This document shows, piece by piece, positions 39,562 to 51,700 of a stretch of DNA of 64,000 bases. The stretch is taken from assembly GCA_963969365.1 (NCBI GenBank), contig OZ017758.1:1798001-1862000 (forward strand), written 5' to 3'. The stretch comes from Asterochloris sp. CNOR1 (lineage: Eukaryota > Chlorophyta > Trebouxiophyceae > Trebouxiales > Trebouxiaceae). Made by a program: the position numbers and the translations under genes. Each line of letters begins with the position of its first letter. Position 1 is the stretch's first letter. Under the pieces are notes generated by a model. It was not told the origin of the DNA, ran no database searches, and saw only the letters and a list, made by a program, of their open reading frames with translations.

Positions 39562-42500
39562 TCAGCTGCCAGTTGGGGCTTTAGGCTTCCAGAGCACTGG
39601 CAGATACTCCTGGGACCGAGGAAGCGGCTTGACCAGGTCAAGAGCCTTCTGCATTTCCTGCATACGCAGCTGCAGACTGGCCACAAGCGGCGCAAGCTTG
39701 GCATTCTCTGCTGCACAAGCTTTGACGTGCTCTGTCACACGGCAGGCAGCGTCTTCATGAGGAGGCTGCTCAGGAGCAGCGCGATCTCGCTGTGCAGCGA
39801 TCATTCGGTCCAGCTGCCTCTTCAGGGACGCATACTCCGCCTGGGACTGATGCACAAGCGCTGTCAAGTCAGCCACCTGCTGCTCCAGGCCAGGCTCCTG
39901 TCCTGCCTCTGCAGCCCGCTGCAGCGACCTCACACAGATCTGCAGACACAGGAGGTGGGGGGTTTGTCATCAAGGCAGCTGTAACAGGGCTCCATACCTC
40001 TGCCGTGGCTGACAAGCACATTGAAGTGCATGTCAAACAGATGACAGACAAGACAGTTCTCTGCACTGGCATCATGAATGACAGGCTTTGCCACTGCCCA
40101 GCGATGTAGAGACAGACTTTTGAGCTTGCCTGCAGCTCGTGCCTGTCCTGCTGAGCGGCAGCCAGCTGGGCGCGCACATGACCAAGCTGCTCGACCAATC
40201 TGCCCTGCTGGGCTGCTGCCTCATCGCTGGCTGCTGCTGCCTGCAGACAGCAACAGATCTGCGCTGACATGCTCCTTCGTGCACAAGTGATGTCTGGACA
40301 ATCCCAGGAGGGTGAAAGCCGAGCAGAGGCAACAACACTTTCAAGGCTGTGCAGAATGCCAAACACATTGGACACGGGTTGGCAAGCTGATGCAAGCCAG
40401 CCCAAGGCTGGGCATGCCCACTGCTGATGAGATGCAACTCAACAATGCACATCCCCGCTACCGCCTACTGATTGCTCTGCTGCAATTCTTTGGCTTGAGC
40501 ACACTGAGACGCAAAACCGAGGCCCAAGCCCAACCCCACCTGAGCCCTCGCTGAATCAAGCGCATCCTGCAGCGCGCAGTGCTGCCTGAGCAGGTGGCCC
40601 TGCTCCTCCCGCAGCTCTGTTACTGCATCCTCAGCTGCCTCTGCCTCGCGCTGCGCCCCTGCAGCCATGCCCTCCCACGCGGCTGCCTGCTGCTCCAGCC
40701 AGGCACAGCGCTCCTGCAGCTCTCCATGCGCCACCAGGAGGTCCTGCACCTCCTGCAGACGGGGAAACTGGCCCTCATAGCCCTGTCATCAGTGGCTGCA
40801 GGCCTTGTGCCAGCCAGGTTGCTGGCGCTGGTAAGGAACAGGGGCAAGGAGAACCACAAAGCATCGTGCAGGGGAGGTATCAGGCCTTCAGTGACAAACT
40901 CCCAGCAGGAGACAGCATTGCATGCGCCACTGAGAGTCTCACAGCTCCTGCAGCATGGTAGATCAGCCTGCAGAGACCAGCAGCTGCTGGCAGATGCTGA
41001 CCACTGACAGGCTGGAGCTGTTCAGCTCCCATGTTGCACACAGTGCTGCTGGGCAGTCTGGAGAGCGTGGCACTCCGTCTGCTGGCTGCAGCATGTGGAC
41101 CAGTGGAGCAGCCTACTGCAGTGAAGGCCTGCCAGCCCTCCATGGCGCGCGCCCGCAGCATGGGTGCCTACCTGCTGCAGGGCGACGTCTTCCTCAGGAC
41201 CCCTGTGTTGCTGCAGGTCTGCTGCTGCCTGCTCCGCCGCCACCCTCTGCTCTGCCGCCCTCTGCTCTGCTACAAGCTGGCCTGCCTTGGCAGCAGCAAG
41301 CTGGCCCTCCAGGCTGGCCACCAGCTGCTGCAGCACGCCAACAGCCCCTGCCGACGCGACAGCCTCTCAGTGCCCGGCTGAATGCTCGTCTTGGCTGTGA
41401 GTGCGAGCACCATGGCATGGACAGCAGCTGGGGAGACAGTGTCAATGTCAGGCAGGTAATAGGCCAGATCCCCGATGTAAGCCTGCATCCAGCCTGTGTG
41501 CTGCTGCGGTGTGTACTGTCTGGAAAGAGCAGGCCTATGCAGAGGTGCCACCAGCAATGAGCCCCCATACGGGTGAGCAGCCTGCAGCCACATTGCAGCC
41601 ACACCTTCCTTCATGGCCGCCGACTCCTGAGCCTGGCGGGCCACCACCTCCTGGTGCGCCCGCTGCAGGTTGACAGCAGCTGCCTGCTTGGCGCTCTGCG
41701 CATCTGCCGCCGCCACAATGGCTCCTGTGACCTGCTGGTGGAGGCCAGCCATCTCCTGAGCTAGCTGCTGGTTGACACCCTGTAGATGCAAGTCTGCAGT
41801 TGTGTTGCCTTAACCATGCAGGATCCGGCTTGGCTGATGGCAACTAGGGACAGGTCACTCACATGCAGAACGCACCAAAGCATGCCAAGGCTCAGAGCAG
41901 TGCAGTTCGAGTTTGCAGGCATGTGGCGCGGCCATGCACCTGCTGCAGGTGGTCTGCAGGTGCCGGGGGACCTCACCTGCAGCTGGGACACCTGCTGGCA
42001 GAGGGCTAGGATGCGAGGGTCCAGCGCCCCGCCTCCCTGCAACTGCTGCTGCAGCAGCTGCATCTGGGCTGTGCGCTCCACCAGGCTGTTTTGGGCAGCC
42101 TGCAGTGTTGTGGCAGCATGTCATGGGTGCAGCAGACAGCAGTCAGAGGTGCGAGCTCCTGCCTTGCGGTGACGCAGCAGAACGCAAGGTGGTTCTGAGA
42201 GCATATGAGACCGCACAACCCTGAAGCTTGGTCAATCTCAGGTATGGACTGTAATTAGCCTTCATAGCCATGCTGGAGGCAGGGAACTTCACCTCCTTAG
42301 CCAATTGGAGGCAGCAATGCTCTTCAAAAGGGCAACAGTCGGCAGCATGGTAACTCAGGCAGGAGACCGACAGCAGCTCTGAGACAGCTGGCCGCCCCAA
42401 GATAGTGTGTCATGCTGCCACACAGCATGATCCCTGCAGTGCAGACTGAGACAGTGACCCAGACCTGAAGCTGATTGCTCTTGTCCATGTGCGCCTGCTG

Positions 42501-45500
42501 CAGCACCTGCATCTGGGCCAACTTTTCCAGCAGCTCGCGCTCCAGCTTACTGTGGGCCTCCCCCTTACTGGCCAGCTGCTGCTGCAGCTGCGCCTGCATG
42601 CCAAGGGCCAGGTCAAGCTAAGTCCCTGGGGTCAGCACCACTAGTCAATCTTGTCCCAGTGCCAGTCCTTCTGTGTGGTAGAGGCCGGCATCTCTCAGAA
42701 GAATGCTTATGCAGCAATAAGCAGGGAGCCACCGACAGTGATGGTCAGTGGTCCAGCCCATGTTTGACACTTCCATGTGACTGGCACCCTCCCTCAAGGA
42801 TTTCGGCCCTGGGCTCACTTGCTTCTGCAGCTCCTGCTGAGCCTGCAGCTGGGCCTGCTGGGTGGCCTGTGCTGCCTGCTGGCTGGCCTCAGCAGCTCGC
42901 TGGGCAGCTGCAAGCTCCTGGCGCAGCTGGTCAGCTGCAGCAGCCTGCTCCTGCAGAGCCCTGTGCAGCTGCTGCCGCTCTGCAGATTCTTCTGCTTGGC
43001 CCTGCCTGTGAGCAAGTGGTTAACAGAGTATATATTGAGAAGGCTGTAAGTGCAGACACTCCACAGGCAACTGCATTGTCCCTCTGAGGTGCCCTACACC
43101 CTGCCAGGTCAGCGCTGATGTGTTGCTAATTCATCAGCAACCACAGTGCCGTCAGACTGCACTGCAGTGCAGGGGTAGCTGCCAGGTATGTCAAAGCCCC
43201 GCTCACCACTGCACTGCACCGTACGGACAATACCCCACCTGGCAGCACTACCTGCCTCCTGTGCTGCGCTCAGCTCCGCCTGAAGCTCTGCCAGCTGCTT
43301 GGAAGCCTCCAGCTGCTGAGCAGACAGGGCAGCCTGCAGCTTGCTCTGAATCTCTTGCTGCTGCGCTGCTCCATGATGGGCTGCAGCCAGCTGCTGCTCC
43401 AAGGCCTGCAGTTGCTCTGTCGCAGCAGCCTGCTGCTGTGCAGCTGCCTCTGCCTGGTGCCCAAGCTCAGCAGTCCTCTGCTCCGCTGCAGACTGCTGCT
43501 CAGCATGCAGTTGCTTGAGATTCTGCTGCAGGTCACGCACTGTGCCCTGACTGGCCTCCAGCTCCTGCTGCAGCCTGGCGAGCTCAGCCTGGCTGCCCTC
43601 TGCTGCAGCCTGCAGCTCAGCTTGCAGCTGGGCAGCCTGATTCTGCTGGTCCTGTGCTGCAGTGGCAGCCTGCATTGCCAGAGCAGCAAGGGTTTTCTGC
43701 CTGGCACCACCAGAACTAGCTGACGAGTGCTTGACCCTATGAGCACAGGCTCATTGATGTGGGAGTATTAGCGGTAGCAGCTGTTTGATTGCCGCAACAC
43801 GCGCGAGGCAGTCCCTGGTGCTGCATGAACAGAAGACATGGGACATCTCGTTGTGCACAGAATTGGTTTGTTAGGGTCTGCAGACCTTAGCGCTGCCCTC
43901 CAACTGCTGCTCTAGATCTGCCTGCAGCCTGTCACGCTCCCGGCTGGCGATAGAAAGCTGCTGCTGCAGCGACCTGAGCTGGGCAGTCGTGCGCTCGTCC
44001 AGACCAGCCTTCTCAGAGCTAAGTGCCTCCAACTGCTCCTGCAAGAGCGAAATTCCCACCAGTATCTGTCCTCTGCGGGATCAGTGTGCGCAGATGTGCC
44101 TTCTCGTCTGAGAAGCTTGGAAGCAGGAGTGCCATGCTAAGCAACCTCAAACAGGCCAGCAGTAACACAACTGAGCGCAGTGCGGAGAATATACAAGCAA
44201 CAAGCACTGCATGGATGGCGATAGTGCAGGCACAGAATGCCGGTCACCATGGCAGCCACACGAGTTCCCCACCTAACCTGCAGCGCTGCATTCAGCTGGG
44301 CCACCTCAGCCTGGAGCCGCCCACGCTCCTGCTCTGCAGCTGCAGCAGCCCCTGCCAGCCTGGCTTCCAGCAGCCACCCCTGCTCCTGCGCCTGGGACAG
44401 GGCGGCGGCTGAGGCGTCTACCTGGCCCCTGACTGCCTGCAGCTGCTGCTGCAGCTCGGAGGCCTGCTGGGCTGCCGCCGCTTCCTGTGCAGCCCCGCGC
44501 GCATGTGCTGAGGCAAGCTCCTTGGCCAGCTCTGATAGCTTTCCTTGCTCTGCTGCCAGCTGGGAGCGGACCTGCAGGCGTGGACAGGGCTGTGGCAGGA
44601 GGCCCAGGGCAGCTGACGTCAGAGGTTGCACAAGGATGATGGCCCCCTCAACCCCTGTGCACTGATCACTTGGGAAAGTGCTTTGGCACAGACAAGTTCA
44701 CAAGCGCAATAGACCACATAACCTGTCCACCCTGCATGTCTGAGCAGCACAGTGCACCTGAGCCTGTCCTGCGCCAGCTCTGCCAGAGCAGCCTGTGCTC
44801 CCGTCAGCTGCTGCAGCCGCTGCGCCGGCCACAACCACCATGGTCCCCACTCAGCGCACCAACACTGAAATGCTTCAACCCCTGCAAACCACCCAACTGC
44901 AACAGCTCTGCGCTGCCCTCTGCCAGAGCAGCCTGTCCCGTGCTCAGCTGCTGTCGTAGCTGGGCTCGCCCAATGGCTTTATGTTGTACCCAGCAAATCA
45001 CCACAAGCGTGCTGCAGCGTACACAGAATTGGCCTCACCTGCGACAGCTCCCCACCGCCCTCTGCCAGAGCAGCCTGCGCCGCGTCGAGCTCCTGTTGTA
45101 GCTGGGCCATTTTGCCCTTGTCCTGCGTCCAGCCTGAGCTGGCCATCTCTAGTTGGCGCCCCAGCTCCTCTGAAAGTGCCTTAGCCTGACTCAGCTCCTG
45201 CTTCAGCTTGGCATGCTGCGCAGCCATCTCCTGCACCTCCTGCTGTGCCTGCTGCAGCTTTGCAGTCAGGTCCCCTTCGGCTGCCAGTGCTGCAGCCACC
45301 TGCAGATGCCATTCATGGTATGCTGTCAGTGAATCGACAGGCAGACTGTGCTCACAGCGCTCCAGTGCTGCTGGGCGTCCCCAAGGGACTGACATGGCAG
45401 ACACATCATGAAGGCACCTAGACCAAGGACGTGCCTCATCCGACGTGGGACTTGCGCACCTGAGATTTCAGGTCAGCATCAGCGGCTGCCGCCTGCTTCC

Positions 45501-48500
45501 GGGCAGCATTGAGCTCCTTCCTAAGCACTGTTGCCTCCTCCTGGGCCACTGCCATCTGCTGCTGCAGCGCAGTCAGCTGCGTGGCGGTGTCGCCTGCAGT
45601 CTGCTCCAACAGACTCTGTGCCTGCTCAGCCCTGGCAGTGACCTCAGCTAGTTGCTGCTGCAGGCCCTGCTTGTCGGCTGTGGCACTCTGCAGCTGCTGC
45701 TGCAGGTCAGCATGGGCAGCTGACACCTCTTGGAACTGCTGCTGCGCTTGCTGTTGCGCACTGGCATGGGCAGCAGACATCTCCTCGAGCTGCCGCTGCG
45801 CCTGCTGCTGCAGCGTGGCCTGCTCAGCGTTGGCCCGCCGCTGAGCTTCTTGCAGGGCCAGCTCAGATGCTGCCTGCCTGGCCAGCTCCGCCGCCCGTGC
45901 AGCCTTCAGCTCCTCCTCATGTGCTGCAGCCTGCATGCAGGCTGCTATCTGGATGAACGATGCAGACATTTGGCCCCTCCTGCTTTCATGTAGCGCTGCC
46001 ACAATCCTGGCTGCCTCTGGACCATCACTGTGTGAAGTGCATGCAATGGGCAGGAGGCTGCAACTTGCCCTCTATGGCATCTGCCAACCCGTGATAGGCT
46101 GCCTCAAACAATAACTTGCAGGCAAGAGACACTGGCATGGCAGCTAATCTCACCTGCGTCTGCATCGCCTCCTGCAGCCGCTGCTGGGCTGCCTCAGCCT
46201 CCTCCCGCCTTGACATTGAGTGCTCACTGTCCCTTGCCCTGGCTTGCTGCTCCTCTGTCAGGCTTGCCTGGAGTTCTGCACAGGAGGGTGCCCCATTCCT
46301 GGGCAGCCAATGTGGTGTGCTGTACTATTAGGCAGGGCCAGGCACAGGCATACTGGCAGAGATTGCTAGGTCCTGAGCTGGCACCGCAAAGACAGTCAAT
46401 TGATACACAGCTGGACCCAGATCTAGGGCATCATACCTCAGCGCTAATACTGGTGCACCTGACCTGCATGCTGCTGCTGCAGCTCGCTCAGCTGCTTTGC
46501 GAGCGAGTCTCTTGCTTCCTCTGCCTGCTTGAGAGCCGACTGGATGCTCTGGGCAGCCTGCAGCATGGTGGACTCAGCCTGTCTGGAGCAGGTCATCGCA
46601 GCACACGACGAGCGCTACAGCCATCAGCTTGCGTGTAAGTCTGCAAAATACATGGCTGCCTGAATGGCGCTGCTGAAGCTCAAGCAAAGGCGTGGTCAGT
46701 GGTGAAGCAGAAGCAGTGCCACCGCTTGCAGGCCTGCCCATTCTTCTCACCTGTGCATGCTCTGCTTGGGCATCCTGCAGCTGCTGCCGGCTCTGTGCAA
46801 CATTGAACTGCAGCTGGGCCACATTTCGCTGCAGATCTGCCTCTCGAGCATGTGCTTGTGAGAGCTGCTGCTGCAAGTCCTCGGCCAGAGCCTGCTTGCC
46901 CAGCGCAGGGGCTTCGGATGCCAGCACTCGCATGCTCTTGCTGCTGCAGGTCCACACTGCCCACCCGGCGGGTACGATGGCCTTTACAAAGCCCCCTGCA
47001 GCAGAGATAGGGCCTGTCGTCAGACATGCCACATCAGATCTTGCTGCAAATCTCATCTCCAGGCAGCTGTACAGGCCAAGGCCTAAGGAGCTATCTGGCG
47101 CTGGCAATCAGAAGTGGCCGCGCAGCTAGCTGCAGACACTCTGCCACTGATGACCACTGCGTAGCGACTTGCCTTGGTCGCCCAGGGAGTACAGGGCTGC
47201 AAAGGTGGCAGCGTCATGTGCCACAATGCTCCTGTCCCCCGAACCACTCCATACGTGAGGCCCCACTGCTGCCAGGCAGCTGACCCTGTCAGTGTGCGCC
47301 TGCCGCGAGTGCACCAGGGTCTCTGTGCCAGCGTGCCACACAGCTATGTGCCCGTCCTCTGTGCCGGCCCACAGGTGCTGGCCAGAGGCCGTGAGGCTGC
47401 ACAGCCCTGCACACACAGGGAGGCGCATGTTACAATTCAGGAAGCAGGATCTGTGCAGTCAGCGCCCTCTGTACCAGCCCAAAGGTCCTGGCCAGTGATG
47501 GCTTGGCAGCTCGGCTCCGCACAGGCAGCACAGCGATTGTGAGGCCTCAACAAGACCAAGCAAGCAGCAGGGTGAAAACAGGCGGCTCACAGCTGTTGCA
47601 TGCCTACTGCAGGTACATTCTGTCTTACCTTGGCCTGTTGGGCTCTTGAGCAGGTGCACCAGAGCATCCTCCAGCTGACCCTGCCCTCTGCTGTCAACCA
47701 GCACAGCCAGCACTCCATCAGCTGCTCCGCTCCAGATCTGCACACACCACCAAGGGAGTCGAGCGCCAAGCTTTCTAGATGCGGGAAGCCCGGGAGCTAG
47801 ACTACACAGGGAGCATGGAACTTCAGTCACTCTTAGCACCAGCGTCAGATGTACTGAGAGGCAGCACAGCAGCTTGCACTGGCACTGCACATTGGTGTGC
47901 CCACCTTGAGGGCTCCACCATCCAGCTGCGTGGAGGTCAGGCAAGCTACAGCTGCACGATGCGCATTGCTGGTGCCCAGCAGATTACCATCTGTGCTGGC
48001 CCACGCCTTGACCTGCAGCGTGATATGAGGCTAAGCTTGGTGCACTCAGCTGCATACAAGTTGCTGATTGTATTGAGTGCTGCAGCATTGGGTGCAGAAG
48101 CCATACCAACGCAAGCTTTGAGCTGTGCATGTAAAGCCTGAGGACTCGCCTGAAAGTCATGCCCACTCGTCAGAATGACGCTCTGGACAGGGCTACCTCC
48201 TGAAGGGATGACATGCACATCCCGGATCTCCCCATTGTGCGCCAGGAAGCCCTGCAATGCTCAATGATGTCAGTGTTGCGGCAAGTCGAGCTTGAGGGAG
48301 CTGCACGCTGACAGCATTTGCAGCAGCACCTTGATCCTGATCTCTCTGCTGGCGAGGCGGTATACCACAAGGCTCCCACTGCCCAGCGCACACCAGAGGT
48401 CATCCGCAATCACTGCCAGGCAATGCACAAGGCTGCCAAAGGCGTCTGGCGGCAGCACCTGCTGAGACCTGCACATGATGGACCCCTGTGAACTGCTGCT

Positions 48501-48713
48501 TTAGAGGCGAGTTCAACCTGTGTTGAACCTGTGCACAGCTGACCTGCCAGTCACTCTGCTCCACCTCCTGACTCCATTCCGTCCGGCTGTGATGAGCTCA
48601 TCCTGATATGCTACAGCAGCCTTCAAACTGCCAGTCTCTTTGCTGGCAAACTCATGCACGAGGCTCCATCGTAGATCAGGGTCCTCAAGAACTGGTGTCC
48701 CCCGTGATGCCAT
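39562..48713 (-). CDS. WD40 propeller plus long coiled-coil protein, function unknown
   Basis: From ATG 48713 the first ~1.9 kb encodes WD40 blades. Landmarks are DDLWCALGSGSLVVYRLASR, the exon ending SVILTSGHDFQ at 48150, VKAWASTDGNLLG (from 48012), IWSGAADGVLAVLVDSRGQG (about 47730), GQHLWAGTEDGHIAVWHAG (about 47370) and VGPHVWSGSGDRSIVAHDA. A linking exon (about 46750-46998) begins in a blade (AVWTCSSKSMRVLASEAP) and ends in coiled coil (READLQRNVAQLQFNVAQS), which shows this is one gene. From there to 39562 many exons encode Gln/Ala/Glu/Leu heptads, for example LQQQLQSATADKQGLQQQLA (45690) and LEQQLAAAHHGAAQQQEIQS (43360). The protein ends LPVLWKPKAPTGS. One intron (48013-48149) begins with GC. 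I do not recognise a named orthologue. A structural, centriolar or trafficking scaffold is a guess. Exact exon ends in the coiled-coil part were not all checked. Confidence 0.78.
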
Positions 48714-48796
48714 TGATCAGCAGCCAGTCGGCATGCAGTGCATGTGGTCAAAGGTAACCGCCAAGAAAGGCAGCAGGAACTGCATGCCCGGCCAGC
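48714..48796. promoter_or_regulatory. 83-base bidirectional promoter (WD40 coiled-coil / PPIL4)
   Basis: The start codons of the two head-to-head genes are only 83 bases apart, the tightest gap in the window. Unless one gene has an upstream non-coding exon, both transcription starts must lie here or inside the partner's 5' region. Confidence 0.55.
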
Positions 48797-51700
48797 ATGG
48801 CTGTCATGCTGGAGACCTCTCGGGGGGACATGGTCATTGACCTGTTCACCGAGGACTGCCCGAAAGCCACACAAAACTTTCTCAAGCTGTGTGCCATCAA
48901 GTACTACAACAATGTCATCTTTCACCAAGTGCAGCACAACTTTGTGGTGCAGACAGGGGACCCTGATGGCACAGGCAGGGGGGGCAGCTCCATCTGGGGG
49001 TGAGTGGCCTTTGTTGATCAGCGCAACTGCTATGACTTCTGGCAAGCTGCCAGACCGATTGTCATGCTGTCAACAGTTCAGCAAGTCCTGTCTCCTTCTG
49101 TGTGCTGCACTCCACAGCTGTTCACTGCCTTCAGAGTGCTGTATGGGGAGCAGGGTCGCTTCTTTGAGGACGAGATCAGGCCCCATCTCAAACACACAAA
49201 GAAGGGCATGGTGGCCATGGCAGGTGAGCTCCCCATGTTGCTGTGCAGGATATGTACGCTGAGGCCTAAGGAGCAGCCTTTTTTATTGCAAGCTTGAGGC
49301 ACATGAGGCTCAAGAGCACTGCACATCATGTCCAGGCCATGTCTACCTGCCAAACAAGGTCCACAACGCAGCCTGCTTCAGTGTAGATGGGTAATGGGGC
49401 ACACACTACACACGAAGCCTGCGCAGCGTATTCAGAATGCTCTGCACGCACTATGTGCGTGACAAGCTTGCAGACGAAACGCCCCAAGGCGGCCATCCAT
49501 TGCTGATGCTGCTGCTTGCAGGCGGGGGTGAGAACGCGAATGCCAGCCAGTTTTACATCACCACCGGCACAGAGCTGGACAGTTTAGATGGCAAGCACAC
49601 CATTTTTGGGGAGGTCTCAGAGGGGCTGGATGTGCTGGAAAACATCAACAACGCCTTTGTGGACAAGGGGAACAGGCCGCTTCAGAACATCAGGTGGGTG
49701 CTGCACACATCTTGGTGGAGTCATGCTGTCACCCTCAACATTGCTGCCATGGAGAAGGCAACAGGCCGCTGCAGATATGAATTTTGTGCTTGAGAGCACT
49801 GCTGGGGCCAGTGCGACAAAAACCCTTGAGAGGAAATGTAGATGCATGTTCCAAAGTGCACCTCTTGACACCTGCCCTGACCGGTCTTGGCTTGCTGGCT
49901 TCATCTACAATGCAGTCGCACCCATTCACATGCCCCCACACCTGTGACATACAACAACTGTGAGGGGCTGTGATTGCATGCTGAGGCACCAACGCACCTA
50001 GCACTTCTGCCGTCACTGCGCCTCATTCTTTCAAGGTACTGGATGGCTCCATCTGATGTCCGCTGAGGTATGTGAGGGGGTCACTTGCAGGATAAAGCAC
50101 ACCCATGTGCTGGACGACCCCTTCCCAGACCCTCCTCAGCTGGCAGACCACACCCCCGCAGAATCGCCGCTCCTGGTCCGGGCGGAGGAGGATGATCGCC
50201 TGGAGGATGACTGGGCCCCCGACCAGGATACACGCCCAGCCGAGGTCATTGAGGAAGAAACCAAGTGCGTGTCCCGATGGATATGGGGTCAGCAGCTGTG
50301 ACCCACACTGTTTCCCCCTGCACTGAGCATCCAGCGGTATCAAGCCTGGTGGCAGGCAGGCCATCAGCATTTCGGCACGCCGTGCAGACGGAGGCTTGTG
50401 AGGTGGAGTGCATTGAGGATGTGACCACTTCAACCCCTCTGGGGCACTGCAGGAAGTACGAGGCGCAGAACAGGGCAGTGGTGCTAGAGATGATTGGCGA
50501 TTTGCCGGAGGCCGACTCCAAGCCGCCCACCAACATGCTGTTCGTCTGCAAGCTGAATCAAGTCACCACCGAGGAGGTAAGCCTGGCAGTCTGCAAGGGA
50601 CGCGTCTGGGCTTGAGTCTGTCCTGAGCTTGTTTGGCGAGGGGATGCACTCCGATTGAGGCAATACAGGGATCTCTTACAGTGCAAGCACGCTTGTCCTC
50701 CTCCCAGAAATAAGATCTCAGGAGTGCTTTTCCAGCAGGTCAGAGTGCAAATCAGAATAGCAGCAGGTGCGCTGCCGGACGCCAGGTTGCAGGGTATGGT
50801 GCTGCAGGCCACACTGCAGCTTTCTGGGTTGCAGCCCTTCTCAGCAACTCAGCTGCCCTCCCGCAGGAGCAGGGGCATGCTGTCTTTAAGCAAGTTGTGT
50901 TGCAGCTACAAGCAGCAGCCCAAGCTGGAGCGTCTGAGTTTTGTTTGAATTGCCAGCTTCCTGCCTCATGCTCCATTGCCGAGTACAGCAGGAAGTCTTG
51001 CCTCTGTCCAGCTGAGCTTCAGCTGCAGATGCCAGCTTGAGTGTGGGGCGCTGCTGTCCCTTGGCAGGCTGTGTTCACCTGCTGGGCCTGGCTAAGCAAA
51101 CTCCAGGGCTGGAAGTAGTCCTTGCCTTTGCAGGACCTGGAGATCATCTTCTCCAGATTTGGCAACATCACGAGCTGCGATATCATCAAGGACTGGAAGA
51201 CTGGGGACAGCTTGTGCTACGCCTTCTTGGGCTTTGATAATGACCAATCAGCAGAGGAAGCCTATTTCAAAATGAACAATGTGCTGATTGATGACCGGCG
51301 CATCAAGGTGGGTGGCTGATACTCAAGCTGCCAACATGTGCTGTCAGCGTGGGAGCAGCTTGTCAAAGGGTGCTCAACCCTGGCACCAGTGCTGGCCCTC
51401 AGTCAGCTGTAACGTTCACTTAGGCTGGCAATATGCCAGTGGATAACTAGTGCATAACAGCAGGGAAAAGCTCAAGACCGAAATTTTGCATGAACTTGCA
51501 ATTTTGCAATGCAATTCAGCAATGCACTTGCATTGCATGAAGTTGCTTTGCATTGCATGAATGTTGCGTGTGGTGGGATGGGGAACTGAATGTTGCGTGT
51601 GGTGGGATGGGGAACTGAATGTTGCGTGTGGTGGGATGGGGCATCTGCTGTCCTGGTCCTGGGGGGTTGCTCAAGGGGCTGAGCATTGTGCCTGACCTTT

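Noticed and set aside
43120-43720. Long plus-strand open frames rich in Leu/Cys/Ser opposite the coiled-coil gene
   Set aside because: These are antisense shadows of CAG/CTG-rich coiled-coil codons; they lack homology and splice signals.
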